Shown piece after piece: positions 18,368 to 27,436 of a stretch of DNA of 64,000 nt. Source of the stretch: Hyphomonadaceae bacterium (lineage in GTDB: Bacteria; Pseudomonadota; Alphaproteobacteria; Caulobacterales; Aquidulcibacteraceae); NCBI GenBank assembly GCA_019753175.1, contig JAIELK010000015.1, positions 48,642-112,641 of the forward strand, written 5' to 3'. Numbering within the stretch: position 1 is the stretch's first letter; each line of letters starts with the position of its first letter. Made by a program: the position numbers and the translations under genes. Below the pieces are notes generated by a model. That model searched no databases. It saw only the letters and a list, made by a program, of their open reading frames with translations, and had not been told where the DNA came from.

Positions 18368-19471
18368 TCAGGCTTTCGGCGCCCCCAGCCTAGTCGCGCC
18401 CGCGCGCCCGCTGAGGCCGAACGCCAGCAGCTCCGGTGAGGGCACCCCCTCCAGCCATTCCTGCGCCAGCTGGCCGAACACGGGCGCATATTTGAATCCG
18501 TGGCCTGAGCACGCTGAAAACAGCAGCACACGCTCCTGAGTTTGGGCGGGCGCGATCAGGAAGTGCTCGTCTGGCGTCACCGTGTAGAGGCAGCGCGCCA
18601 TGCGCACGGGCCGGGGATCGTGCTTCGGCAGCAGCAGCCGTGCGTGTTCGGCCAAAGCTTCAGCGTCTCGCCCATCAGGTTCACGCACGTCGTCGGGGGA
18701 AGTTGCGCCGCCGGCGGCGTGCAGCCCCAGCTTGTACAGTCCACGCGGCGCGGGCATGCCGTAAACGCCGTCTTCGTTGTCGACGCAGAGCACCGGCAAG
18801 ATGCGCGGCTCACTGCTCTGGAACCAAGCCACGACCCGGCGTTTCACTGCGAGCCGTCCCGCGAATTCCGGGAGCAGCGCCCCGCCCCACGCGCCGGCCG
18901 CGACGATCACAGCATCGAACGCTGCGCGGTCATCACCGATCTGCAGCGTCAAGCCTTCGATCGGCGCAGTCACGCGTTTGCCGTGCACGAGCCTTGCGCC
19001 CCAGCGCGGCGCTTGCCGCAGCAGAAAGGCGCGCACCGCGTCGGCGGCGATGACGCCGCAATCCTCTTGCCGGAACACGTCCCATTCGCGCGGCATGGCG
19101 ATAGCGCCGCGTGTGAGCGGATGTATCGCATCGCCCCGCAGCAGCGCCGCCGGCCCGCGGCTCAGGCGCTGGCACGAGGTCACGAAGGGCGACCCGCTTG
19201 GGCCCGCCATCAGGCCGCCAGTCCACTGGATGAAGGGTTGACCAGCGAGGCCTTCCCAGGTTCGCCAAAGAGGGGCGGCGCGGCGCGCCAGTTCGACATA
19301 GGTTTCACCTTCGCCGGGTGTCAGGCGCATGATCCGCGTGTCGCCATGGGAAGAGCCGCGCTGGTGCATCGGCTCGAATTGGTCGAGCCCGATGACGTCG
19401 TGGCCGGACAGCGCCAGACGCGCGCAAATGCTCAAACCCGCGATGCCTAGTCCGACGACGGCGACTTTCAT
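18368..19471 (-). CDS. Sarcosine oxidase/N-methyltryptophan oxidase-like FAD enzyme
   Basis: 367-residue flavin oxidase of the DAO/MSOX family. The dinucleotide-binding motif is VVGLGIAGLSICARLALSGH at residues 5-24, the RGSSHGDTRIMR motif follows at 38-50, and Cys294 in ARCLYTVTPDEHF matches the cysteine that covalently holds FAD in monomeric sarcosine oxidase. The FSACSGHGFKYAP segment near 325 is also a family mark. Expected reaction is oxidative demethylation or deamination of an N-methyl amino acid to give hydrogen peroxide; the substrate is not defined. It stands alone. Confidence 0.9.
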   Translation of the reverse strand: MKVAVVGLGIAGLSICARLALSGHDVIGLDQFEPMHQRGSSHGDTRIMRLTPGEGETYVELARRAAPLWRTWEGLAGQPFIQWTGGLMAGPSGSPFVTSCQRLSRGPAALLRGDAIHPLTRGAIAMPREWDVFRQEDCGVIAADAVRAFLLRQAPRWGARLVHGKRVTAPIEGLTLQIGDDRAAFDAVIVAAGAWGGALLPEFAGRLAVKRRVVAWFQSSEPRILPVLCVDNEDGVYGMPAPRGLYKLGLHAAGGATSPDDVREPDGRDAEALAEHARLLLPKHDPRPVRMARCLYTVTPDEHFLIAPAQTQERVLLFSACSGHGFKYAPVFGQLAQEWLEGVPSPELLAFGLSGRAGATRLGAPKA

Positions 19472-19532
19472 ACCGTCCGGTTCTTAGCGGTTCAGGCTCC
19501 GTTGAGGGAGGGGCGGTAGGAGCATCTTTTGC

Positions 19533-19946
19533 TTAGGTTGAGGTGGGGTCGCCGACGCAATCCTTGTGTGTTCGGCGTCCTTGCCAAATTGCGAAGCTCG
19601 TCATCACCAGCGCCGTGAGCGGCATGGCGATGAGCACCGTCCACGCCACAGCCAGCCCGCCAACGATAGTCACCATGGGCGCCGAGACTGCAGCCGCCAC
19701 CGCATGCCAGAGCGCTGAACCCACCTCATAGGGCGCTGTCCACCACCCCAAGCGAGCGGCGAGCTTCAGCATCGCCAGAAACGAGGCGATGAGCAGGAAG
19801 TACGCGGCTATGGCCACGGACACGGCGCCTGCCAGATCGGCGAATGGCGCGAGCGGCAGGAGCATGGCACAGGCGGACAAGATCGCCGCCGCCAAGAGCA
19901 GCGTCACGGGGAGGCCGCGTTCGCGCAAACTTGTCCGCACCTTCAC
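19533..19946 (-). CDS. Small integral membrane protein of unknown function
   Basis: 137-residue hydrophobic protein with about four predicted membrane helices, the first at LLLAAAILSACAMLLPLA and the last at VLIAMPLTALVMTSFAIW, then a short basic tail. I do not recognise the family. The GTG at 19946 is chosen because AGGAGAAAGG lies directly upstream; the alternative ATG at 19985 would add a basic leader. It is isolated between the sarcosine-oxidase-like and DUF817 genes. Confidence 0.6.
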   Translation of the reverse strand: MKVRTSLRERGLPVTLLLAAAILSACAMLLPLAPFADLAGAVSVAIAAYFLLIASFLAMLKLAARLGWWTAPYEVGSALWHAVAAAVSAPMVTIVGGLAVAWTVLIAMPLTALVMTSFAIWQGRRTHKDCVGDPTST

Positions 19947-20063
19947 GACCTTTCTCCTGTGTCCTCCGACTGCGAGCAGCAACATACAGACAGTTGCATC
20001 AAATGAGCATGTGAGTGCTCAATGGTTGGAATGAAGTGACGTTGGCGAGTTGCGGGCGATTGC

Positions 20064-20951
20064 ATGAGCTGGAGGGAGGGGATCGGCGCGCTGGCCGTGG
20101 CGTGCGGCGCCGCGGGCCGGCTTTGGGCCAGCCGGTCGCCGTGGCGGCGGCGCGTCTGGGAATTTGCCCTGTTCTGGGTCAAACAGGCTTGGGCCTGCCT
20201 GTTTGGCATCCTGATGCTCACCTTGCTCACCGCGACGCACTTCCTGTGGCCCGATGACGCGCCGCTCGCGCGCTACGACTTCCTGGTGATCGCGTCGATA
20301 GCGATCCAGGTGGCGCTGCTCGCAACCAAGCTGGAACGCTGGGAAGAAGCGCTCGTCATTCTCATTTTCCACGCCACCGGCACGATCATGGAGATCTACA
20401 AAGTCGCGCACGGATCTTGGCTCTATCCCGAAGAGAGCGTGTTGCGGGTGATGGGCGTGCCGCTGTTCTCTGGCTTCATGTATGCGAGCGTCGGCTCCTA
20501 TATCGCGCGCGCGACGCGGCTATTCGACATCCGCTATGAAAGCTATCCGCCGCTCTGGACCACATGGCTGCTAGCGCTGCTCGCTTACGCCAACTTCTTC
20601 GCCCACCACTACACCATCGACATCCGCCTTGTCCTGTTCGCGTTCTCGGCGCTGATCTTCTGGCGCACGCGGCTCTTCCACACCATAGACGCCAAGGCGC
20701 GCGCGATCCCGCTGTTGCCGGTTTTTGTGTTCGTCGCGCTTCTGATCTGGGGCGCTGAGAATATCGCCACCTTCGCGGTCGCCTGGATTTACCCAAGCCA
20801 GGCCGACGGCTGGCACATGGTGCGCATCGAGAAGATGGGCGCGTGGTACTTGCTCATGCTGCTGAGCTTTGTGTTGGTGACATTGGTGCATAAGCCGGAG
20901 CGGGGAAGCTCAGAGATCCGGGCTGGGGGGGCAGAAGCCGGTGGGGCATAG
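20064..20951 (+). CDS. DUF817 family membrane protein
   Basis: 295-residue polytopic protein of family DUF817 (PF05675), with eight or nine predicted helices. Family traits are FALFWVKQAWACLFG near the start, HATGTIMEIYKVAHGSWLYPEE in the centre and SGFMYASVGSYIARATRLFD after it. Function is unknown. ATG 20064 has GATTGC upstream, a weak site. It converges on folE. Confidence 0.9.
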   Translation: MSWREGIGALAVACGAAGRLWASRSPWRRRVWEFALFWVKQAWACLFGILMLTLLTATHFLWPDDAPLARYDFLVIASIAIQVALLATKLERWEEALVILIFHATGTIMEIYKVAHGSWLYPEESVLRVMGVPLFSGFMYASVGSYIARATRLFDIRYESYPPLWTTWLLALLAYANFFAHHYTIDIRLVLFAFSALIFWRTRLFHTIDAKARAIPLLPVFVFVALLIWGAENIATFAVAWIYPSQADGWHMVRIEKMGAWYLLMLLSFVLVTLVHKPERGSSEIRAGGAEAGGA

Positions 20952-20991
20952 CGCCGATATCGTAAGCGGCGTCCAACGAAATCGCCCTGAC

Positions 20992-21606
20992 TTACCCATA
21001 CCCTGCCAGTTTCAAGAACCGTGCGCGCAGCTCAGCGTCGTCCTTGAACGCGCCGGTGAATTGCGTGGTCACCGTGGTGACGTCCTTGTGGTGGACGCCG
21101 CGGGTGGACATGCACTGATGTTCGGCGTCGATCAGCACCGCGACGCCGCGAGGCTTCAGCGTGTGATTGATCGCGTCGGCGATCTGCGCCGTCATGGTTT
21201 CCTGCGTCTGCAGCCGCTTGGCGAAAATCTCCACCACGCGCGCGATCTTGGAGATGCCGACCACCGCGTCGGTGGGCAGATAGGCGACGAACGCCTTGCC
21301 CAGGAACGGCGCCATGTGGTGCTCGCAATGGCTTTCGACGTCGATGTTCTTCAGCATGACGATGTCGTCATAGCCGCCGATTTCCTCGAACACGCGCGAG
21401 AGTTCGTCGCTCGGGTTCTCGTCGTAGCCGCGATACCATTCACGGAAGGCGTCAACGACGCGCTTGGGGGTGTCCTTCAAGCCTTCGCGCTCGGGATCGT
21501 CGCCTGCCCAGGCGATCAGCGTCTTCACCGCCTCCATCGCCGCTTCGCGGGAGGGGCGCTTCTGGGCCGCCTCGGCGGGCGAGCGCCATTTCAGAATTTC
21601 ACTCAT
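20992..21606 (-). CDS. folE: GTP cyclohydrolase I FolE
   Basis: 204-residue enzyme that turns GTP into dihydroneopterin triphosphate, the first step of folate synthesis. Zinc and catalytic motifs are visible: [40 protein letters not shown] and [11 protein letters not shown]. The ATG at 21606 is chosen because AGGAAAG lies upstream; a GTG at 21624 is less likely. The cysteine and two histidines that bind zinc are all present, so it is a type IA enzyme. It is divergent from cysS. Confidence 0.96.
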   Translation of the reverse strand: MSEILKWRSPAEAAQKRPSREAAMEAVKTLIAWAGDDPEREGLKDTPKRVVDAFREWYRGYDENPSDELSRVFEEIGGYDDIVMLKNIDVESHCEHHMAPFLGKAFVAYLPTDAVVGISKIARVVEIFAKRLQTQETMTAQIADAINHTLKPRGVAVLIDAEHQCMSTRGVHHKDVTTVTTQFTGAFKDDAELRARFLKLAGYG

Positions 21607-21820
21607 CGGGGAGGCTTTCCTCACTGAGGGGCGGGGGTCGAGCCGGGAGGGTCTTTCCTAAGAAAGCACCCGGACTTAACGCCCGCCCGCGGCTTAACCC
21701 TCAGGCGACGGGGCGCATCTGCGCGCCCCCGCGACCAATATGGAGGCTCATGGCCGCAAAGTCCAATACGAGCCAGCGGGCGCTTGGATTACGTCGCCGG
21801 CAGCGGCTAGAAGCGTGGCC

Positions 21821-23200
21821 ATGGACATCCGTCTCACCAACACCTTGACGCGGCGCAAGGAGCCGTTCGTTCCCGGCGATCCGAAGCGGGTGACGATGTA
21901 TGTCTGCGGTTCGACGGTGTACAACCACCCGCACATCGGCAACGCCCGGCCGGCGGTGGTGTTCGACCTGCTGTTCCGCCTGCTGCGCTCGGCCTACGGC
22001 GCTGACGCGGTGCTCTACGCGTCGAATTACACCGACATTGACGACAAGATCATCAAAGCCGCGGCCCAAGAGGGCGTGCCGATCAACGTCATCACCGACA
22101 AGTTTGCGCGCATCTATCGCGACGATATGAGCGCGCTCGGCGTGCTCGCGCCCACATTCGAACCGCGCGCGACTGAGCACGTCGATGGCATGATTGTGCT
22201 GATCCAGCGTCTGATTGAGCAGGGCGCGGCTTACGTCGTGCCGAGCGGCGTCTATTTCTCGGTCGCGGCCGACGCCGATTACGGCAAGCTCTCGCGCCGC
22301 GCGCAGGACGAGTTGCAGGCCGGCGCCCGTGTCGAAGGCGAGGACGATAAGCGCCATCAGTCCGACTTCGCGCTCTGGAAGGCCTCCAAGCCCGGCGAGC
22401 CGAGCTGGGAAGCGCCGTTCGGGCAGGGGCGCCCTGGCTGGCACATCGAATGCTCGGCCATGATCGCCGCGCAGCTGGGCGAAACTATTGATATCCATGG
22501 CGGCGGGCTCGACCTCGTGTTCCCGCACCACGAAAACGAAATCGCCCAATCGGAGACCGCCCATGACCACCCGCTCGCGCGTGTGTGGATGCACAACGGC
22601 ATGCTGACGATGGACAAGGAGAAGATGTCCAAGTCGATCGGCAACATCGTCACCGTGCGGGAATTGTTGAACCAGGGATGGCAGGGCGAAGCCATTCGCT
22701 GGGCGCTGCTCTCGGGCCATTACCGCGCGCCGCTGGACTGGAGCGACGATCTCTTGCAGCAGGCGCAGGCGAGTCTCGATCGACTCTACGGCGCGGCGCT
22801 ACGCCTGAAGGATGTGGCGGCGGAGACAGCGGAAGCACCGGCGGCTTTCGTCGAGGCGCTGGCCGATGACCTGAACACGCCAGCCGCCATCGCCGAGCTT
22901 TCAGCGCTCATCACTAATGCCAACAATGCCAAGAAAGCGGCGGAGCAGGCGAAGGCTAAAGGCGAACTGCTTGCGGCGGCGCAGTTGCTCGGGGTGCTGC
23001 GGCACGATCCGCAAGCGTGGTTTCGGGATAGCTTCAGCGGCGATGAGGCGGCTGAGATCGACGCACTCGTCGCCGAACGCGTCGCCGCCCGCGCCGCCAA
23101 GAACTGGGCCGAAGCCGATCGCATTCGCGACATGCTTGCCAAGAAGGGCGTCGAGGTGATGGATGGCCCGAACGGGAGCACGTGGCGGCGCAAGGGGTAA
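21821..23200 (+). CDS. cysS: Cysteinyl-tRNA synthetase CysS
   Basis: 459-residue class I synthetase that charges tRNA-Cys. The HIGH motif is HIGN at residues 38-41, the KMSKS motif is intact at about 267-271 (KMSKSIGN), and the zinc site includes Cys29 in YVCG, the Cys and His of HIECSAM and the downstream HHENE. The C-terminal anticodon-binding DALR-like helices follow. ATG 21821 gives the standard N terminus; the frame is open upstream but without a good start site. Confidence 0.96.
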   Translation: MDIRLTNTLTRRKEPFVPGDPKRVTMYVCGSTVYNHPHIGNARPAVVFDLLFRLLRSAYGADAVLYASNYTDIDDKIIKAAAQEGVPINVITDKFARIYRDDMSALGVLAPTFEPRATEHVDGMIVLIQRLIEQGAAYVVPSGVYFSVAADADYGKLSRRAQDELQAGARVEGEDDKRHQSDFALWKASKPGEPSWEAPFGQGRPGWHIECSAMIAAQLGETIDIHGGGLDLVFPHHENEIAQSETAHDHPLARVWMHNGMLTMDKEKMSKSIGNIVTVRELLNQGWQGEAIRWALLSGHYRAPLDWSDDLLQQAQASLDRLYGAALRLKDVAAETAEAPAAFVEALADDLNTPAAIAELSALITNANNAKKAAEQAKAKGELLAAAQLLGVLRHDPQAWFRDSFSGDEAAEIDALVAERVAARAAKNWAEADRIRDMLAKKGVEVMDGPNGSTWRRKG

Positions 23201-23273
23201 CCTCCGTTTCCACTTGCCTTTGCCCATGCTTGTTGCACCATGCGCGTGAGGGACCCGCTGGGAGATTACGCGC

Positions 23274-23825
23274 ATGCGCCTCACCGTATTCGTCCTGTTC
23301 GCCGCGCTTTCGTTAGCCGCACCCGCATACGCCGCTTGTGATGCCACCCCCGTGGTCGGCGCGCGCGCGGAGGCGAGGGCTGGCGACAACCTGATGGCGA
23401 CGCTCGCAGTTCACAATAACGGTGACAGCGTGTGTCAGGGCACGCGCGAGAACCCGAACGGCTACATGGTGGATTTCTTCCTCTCCACCGATCGCGCCGG
23501 TCCCTCGACTTGGACCATCTACGCGCCAACCTGGCGCGAGGACGTATTGCTGCGCGGCGGTCGCGTATCGAACACCAATTCTGTACCGGCGGGCGGCAAT
23601 GTCCGTTACGGCGCGCCGAGCTACGAGATCGGTCCGTTCACGCTGCCGGCCGGCATTCCGCCGGGCGCATACTATCTCTGCGCCGGCGTCGACATGGGCA
23701 ATCGCATTGCAGAATCGAACGAGCGCAACAACATCGCCTGCAATCCGATCCGCATCAGAGCGCCGCGTGTCGATCTGCGGCGTGGTCCGCAGCCGTCGCA
23801 GCAACCCCAACCGCAACCGCAATGA
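23274..23825 (+). CDS. Secreted CARDB-like domain protein
   Basis: 183-residue protein with a signal peptide (LTVFVLFAALSLAAPAYA) and one immunoglobulin-like CARDB-type domain. The pattern is LMATLAVHNNGDSVCQG, then YMVDFFLSTD and the C-terminal GAYYLCAGVDMGNRIAESNERNNIACNPI, where ESNERNN is the usual CARDB end. Four cysteines in the mature part may form disulfides. A Gln/Pro-rich tail ends the protein. Its stop codon overlaps the serpin start (ATGA at 23822), so the two are translationally coupled, which suggests a joint periplasmic role (inference). Confidence 0.85.
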   Translation: MRLTVFVLFAALSLAAPAYAACDATPVVGARAEARAGDNLMATLAVHNNGDSVCQGTRENPNGYMVDFFLSTDRAGPSTWTIYAPTWREDVLLRGGRVSNTNSVPAGGNVRYGAPSYEIGPFTLPAGIPPGAYYLCAGVDMGNRIAESNERNNIACNPIRIRAPRVDLRRGPQPSQQPQPQPQ

Positions 23826-25069
23826 GCGCAAATCTTCGCCCAGTATCTCGTCGAAGCGCGCTTCTGTCGGCGACCGCGCTCGCACTGTGTGCGTGCGCGG
23901 CGCCGGTTGTGCCCGAGGCGCCAGCCGTGCCGATTACACCGAACACCAGCGTCGATGATGTATTTGACGTGGCGCTCTACCGCGCCGTTGCGGCTGAGCC
24001 GGGCAACCAGTTTGTCTCTCCGTATAGCGTCTCATGCGCGTTCGCGTTGCTCTATCCCGGGGCCGGCGGCCGGACCGCCGAGGAGATCGCGGCGACATTA
24101 GGGTTTGAGACCTCGGCGACAACCCAGTCGCAGCGGACGCTCGCGACCGCCGAGGCGCTCCGTAACGATGCGGGCGGAAGCACATTCACGCTCGCCAACG
24201 CCGCTTGGGTTGAGCGCACCATGTCTTTGCGACCTGAGTACGCGAGAGCCATTGCCCAGGATCTGGGCGGCGTCATCGAGGCGGTAGATTTCATCGCCGA
24301 TCCCAATCGGGCGCTTCAGCAGATCAATGGGTGGGCGGCGCGTGAGACGGGAGACCGCATTCCGAGCATTTTGTCGGAGCCCGATCCGATGCGGCGCTTG
24401 GTGCTCACCAACGCCGTTTACTTCAAGGGCAAGTGGAGCGATCCATTCGTTTCCAGCGCCACGCGCGACGGTGATTTCTTCACCGGCCCCGACGCGCGCG
24501 TTCCTGCGCGCTTGATGCGGCAGGTCACTCACGCGCGCTACATCGAAACGCCTGCCTTCCAGGCCGCGGAGTTCGACTATGATCAAGGCGCCTTTACCCT
24601 TTCCGTATTCCTTCCGCGTGAGCGCATGGGGCTTGATGCGTTCGAGCGCGACCTCAGCGGAGACCGTCTCGATGAATACTTGACCCGGCTTGCGAGCGCC
24701 GGGCGTGCACGCCTCGATGTGACGTTGCCCAAGATCGAAATGCGCGCCGACTACACACTGGGCAGCCAGCTGCAAGACATGGGCGTGCACCGGGCTTTTT
24801 CTGACGCTGCGGAGTTTGAAGCCATCGCGGCCGGCGAAGCGTTGCGGATCAGCGAGGTGTTCCACAAGACCTTCCTCGCCATTGACGAGGAAGGGACAGA
24901 AGCGGCGGCTGTCACCGCGATTGACATGGTCGCGACGGCGGCGCCCATGGGGCCTCCTCCTCCTCCGCCGATTGAGTTCAAGGCCGATCACCCGTTCTTC
25001 ATCGTGCTCCATCACCGCAGGACGCGGGTGCGGCTTTTCCTCGGGCGCATCGTGACCACGGCTGCATGA
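23822..25069 (+). CDS. Serpin family protease inhibitor, putative lipoprotein
   Basis: 415-residue bacterial serpin. The N terminus is an export signal with twin arginine (VSRRSALLSATALALCACAA), and a Cys near residue 25 may be lipidated. Serpin core motifs include FVSPYSVSCAFALLYPGAGG, LTNAVYFKGKW and the hinge EEGTEAAAV at 356-364, which is the pattern of inhibitory, not merely storage, serpins. The reactive loop then runs TAIDMVATAAPMG into six consecutive prolines (378-383) before IEFKADHPFF. By analogy with alpha-1-antitrypsin, P1 would be near Thr372, but the loop is about six residues longer on its C-terminal side, so P1 is uncertain. It overlaps both neighbours at ATGA junctions. Confidence 0.93.
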   Translation: MSANLRPVSRRSALLSATALALCACAAPVVPEAPAVPITPNTSVDDVFDVALYRAVAAEPGNQFVSPYSVSCAFALLYPGAGGRTAEEIAATLGFETSATTQSQRTLATAEALRNDAGGSTFTLANAAWVERTMSLRPEYARAIAQDLGGVIEAVDFIADPNRALQQINGWAARETGDRIPSILSEPDPMRRLVLTNAVYFKGKWSDPFVSSATRDGDFFTGPDARVPARLMRQVTHARYIETPAFQAAEFDYDQGAFTLSVFLPRERMGLDAFERDLSGDRLDEYLTRLASAGRARLDVTLPKIEMRADYTLGSQLQDMGVHRAFSDAAEFEAIAAGEALRISEVFHKTFLAIDEEGTEAAAVTAIDMVATAAPMGPPPPPPIEFKADHPFFIVLHHRRTRVRLFLGRIVTTAA

Positions 25070-25680
25070 GCACCGCGTACGAACGCAACCGCGATCCGAT
25101 TCTCGCCGTGCTGAAACGCATCCTCGCGCCGAGCGCGCGCGTGCTGGAGCTGGCGTCTGGATCGGGCGAGCACGCCTGTTATTTCACACGCGCTATGCCG
25201 GGCGTGACCTGGCAACCGAGTGATGTCAGCACAGCCGCATGTGCTGCAATCGCGCGCGCGCTCGACGGCGAGGGCGTGACAAATGTGCTCGCGCCGCGCG
25301 TCATTGATGTGTGCGATGAGCGATGGGACGTCGATCGCGACGCGCCGTTTGATGCGCTCGTCGCCATCAACATGATCCACATCTCGCCGTGGGCAGCGAC
25401 CCTCGGCCTGATGGCGGGCGCCGCGCGCGTGCTGAAACCCGGCGGCGTCTTGTTCACCTATGGTCCCTACATGCGCGACCGCCGCCACACCGCGCCTTCA
25501 AACGAAGCTTTCGATGCTTCGCTTAAAGCGCGTGATCCGCACTGGGGCGTGCGCGATGTGGCGGACGTCGAAGCGGCGGCGCGCGCGCAGGCGCTTAGCC
25601 TCGACGAAATCGTCGAGATGCCGGCGAACAATTTGTCGCTGGTCTTCTACCGCGTCGGCGTCGGGGGGTCGGTGCGATAA
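25066..25680 (+). CDS. DUF938 family SAM-dependent methyltransferase-like protein
   Basis: 204-residue protein of family DUF938 (PF06080). It has a class I methyltransferase fold: the SAM-binding motif is VLELASGSGEHACYF (about 26-40) followed by WQPSDVS, then FDALVAINMIHISPW and LKPGGVLFTYGPY. The family also keeps the N-terminal ERNRDPIL. The substrate is unknown. Its start overlaps the serpin stop (ATGA at 25066). Its end overlaps the convergent hbd gene by 34 bases. Confidence 0.9.
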   Translation: MSTAYERNRDPILAVLKRILAPSARVLELASGSGEHACYFTRAMPGVTWQPSDVSTAACAAIARALDGEGVTNVLAPRVIDVCDERWDVDRDAPFDALVAINMIHISPWAATLGLMAGAARVLKPGGVLFTYGPYMRDRRHTAPSNEAFDASLKARDPHWGVRDVADVEAAARAQALSLDEIVEMPANNLSLVFYRVGVGGSVR

Positions 25681-26525
25681 TCGTAGAAGCCGCGCTGGGT
25701 TTTGCGGCCGAGCCAGCCGGCTTCGACATATTTCACCAAGAGCGGGCAGGGGCGGTACTTCGAATCCGCCAAGCCCTCGTACAACACCTGCATGATCGAC
25801 AGGCAAGTGTCCAAGCCGATGAAGTCCGCCAGCTCCAGCGGCCCCATCGGATGATTGGCGCCGAGCTTCATGGCCTTGTCGATCGCTTCGACCGAGCCCA
25901 CGCCTTCGTACAACGTGTAGATCGCTTCGTTGATCATCGGCACCAATACCCGGTTGACGATGAAGGCGGGGAAGTCTTCGGCGTTGGCGATGGTTTTGCC
26001 GAGACTGGTCACGAACGCGATCGACGTGTCGTAGGTTTCTTGGCTGGTGGCGAGGCCGCGGATGACCTCGACCAGCTTCATCACCGGCGCCGGGTTCATG
26101 AAATGCACGCCGATAAACTTGTCGGGCCTGTCGGTCTTCGCCGCCAGGCCCGTGATCGAGATCGAGGATGTGTTGGACGCGAGGATGGTCGTCGGCTTGA
26201 GAGATTCGTGGAGGTCGGCGAACACCTTCTTCTTCGCTTCGACCTCTTCGACGACGGATTCAATCACAAGATCGCACGCCTCGAATGACGCCAGCTTTGG
26301 CGCCTGTGAAATGCGCTTCAGCCCAGCATCCATCTCCGCCGGCGTGATCAGGTGTCGGCCGACTTGGCGCGCCATGTTCTTGCGGATCGTCTCCAGCCCG
26401 GCATCGATGCGCGCCGGGTTGGCGTCGTTCAGCAGCACGTCGTAGCCGGCCAGCGCGCAGACATGCGCGATGCCATTGCCCATCTGTCCGGCGCCGACGA
26501 CGCCTACGGTTTTGATTGTGCTCAT
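25647..26525 (-). CDS. hbd: 3-hydroxybutyryl-CoA dehydrogenase
   Basis: 292-residue NAD-dependent enzyme that converts 3-hydroxyacyl-CoA to 3-ketoacyl-CoA. The Rossmann motif is VGVVGAGQMGNGIAHVCALA at residues 7-26; the family signature GVHFMNPAPVMKLVEVI follows at 140-156, with the catalytic His in that segment; GLDTCLSIM and the GRKTQRGFYDY end close the C-terminal domain. Length is typical. It is the last gene of a minus-strand run that includes etfB and etfA, so its reducing equivalents and those of acyl-CoA dehydrogenases could enter the chain through ETF. Confidence 0.93.
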   Translation of the reverse strand: MSTIKTVGVVGAGQMGNGIAHVCALAGYDVLLNDANPARIDAGLETIRKNMARQVGRHLITPAEMDAGLKRISQAPKLASFEACDLVIESVVEEVEAKKKVFADLHESLKPTTILASNTSSISITGLAAKTDRPDKFIGVHFMNPAPVMKLVEVIRGLATSQETYDTSIAFVTSLGKTIANAEDFPAFIVNRVLVPMINEAIYTLYEGVGSVEAIDKAMKLGANHPMGPLELADFIGLDTCLSIMQVLYEGLADSKYRPCPLLVKYVEAGWLGRKTQRGFYDYRTDPPTPTR

Positions 26526-26615
26526 CGAGCTAGAAAACCTTGCTCAGCAGGCGAATGCAAATCTTGCTGCAATGCAGCATAAAGCCCGCGGCAGTGCAAG
26601 CGCGAGCGCCGGTCC

Positions 26616-27362
26616 TCAGAACAAGCGCGCCCAGCCGATGGAGACACGCAGGTCGGGGGCGGCGTCGGTGAGGCCGAAATCAATATTGGCGTCGAGCTGC
26701 GTGTTGTCCTCCCAGAGATGGGTGACGCCGAGATTGCCGGTGGCTGCCGTATCGCCATCGACCTGGTCGGCGAAGGCTTCAAGATAAAAACCGGTGTGGT
26801 CGTTCAGGCTGCGGCTGAACGCGACGCCCCCTGAGAGCGCCGTGTCATACGCGCCGTCACCGAAGCTGACGGCGCCAACGCCTGCGGTCCAGGTCAGTTC
26901 CCAGGCTTGACCCAGCGCGGCGCCGCCGGCGGCGCTGACGCCGCCTTCGACGTCCTCAGCGCTGAAGTCGTTCTCGCCGGTGGGCAGCGTCACGTAGCCG
27001 ATGAGGCCAAACGATAGAGCCTCGCCGTCAAGGCCCGCAAAGGTCTTGCGCAGCCGCAGCGTGATGTCCCCCGCGCCGCTTTCATCTGATCCGCCCGCTT
27101 CGATACGGTTGTAGGGCGACGCGATCAGCTCGCCGTCCCAGCCGGAGCCGAAGCCGTAGCGAAAGGTGGTCTCGAACGCGGCGCTGGTAGTGGTGTCGGT
27201 GTCGTCATCTCTGGCAAAGCTGGCGACTTCAGTTTCGACCTGCCAACGGCCCTGAGGAACCGCGATCGGGCTCTCTGTGGCGCCCGGCCGGCCCGGGACA
27301 AAGTCTTGCGCCAGCGCCGAGGCCGGCAACGCGGCCAGCACGGCCAAGAGCGTCGTTCGCAT
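26616..27362 (-). CDS. Putative outer membrane transporter/porin-like protein
   Basis: 248-residue protein with a signal peptide (RTTLLAVLAALPASALAQ) and about ten beta strands of alternating hydrophobic residues ending in a terminal Phe (SIGWARLF). It resembles the family annotated as transporter or MetA-pathway phenol degradation protein (PF13557), seen in FVPGRPGATESPIAVPQGRW and YVTLPTGENDFS. The ATG at 27362 is behind AAGGTG; an in-frame GTG lies nine bases upstream. It lies between etfA and hbd on the same strand. Confidence 0.82.
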   Translation of the reverse strand: MRTTLLAVLAALPASALAQDFVPGRPGATESPIAVPQGRWQVETEVASFARDDDTDTTTSAAFETTFRYGFGSGWDGELIASPYNRIEAGGSDESGAGDITLRLRKTFAGLDGEALSFGLIGYVTLPTGENDFSAEDVEGGVSAAGGAALGQAWELTWTAGVGAVSFGDGAYDTALSGGVAFSRSLNDHTGFYLEAFADQVDGDTAATGNLGVTHLWEDNTQLDANIDFGLTDAAPDLRVSIGWARLF

Positions 27363-27436
27363 GGCGGTCACCTTGCTTCGCGCGTGCGCGCGTCAAACGC
27401 GATGAATCCGCCAAAGCTGTTAATGACGCGCTTAGG

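Noticed and set aside
21674..21700. Two CTTAAC elements between folE and cysS as CtrA sites
   Set aside because: Spacing does not fit the TTAA-N7-TTAA site and each half is common by chance.
21701..22720. Open frame antisense to cysS
   Set aside because: CysS has HIGH and KMSKS motifs; the antisense peptide is of shadow composition.
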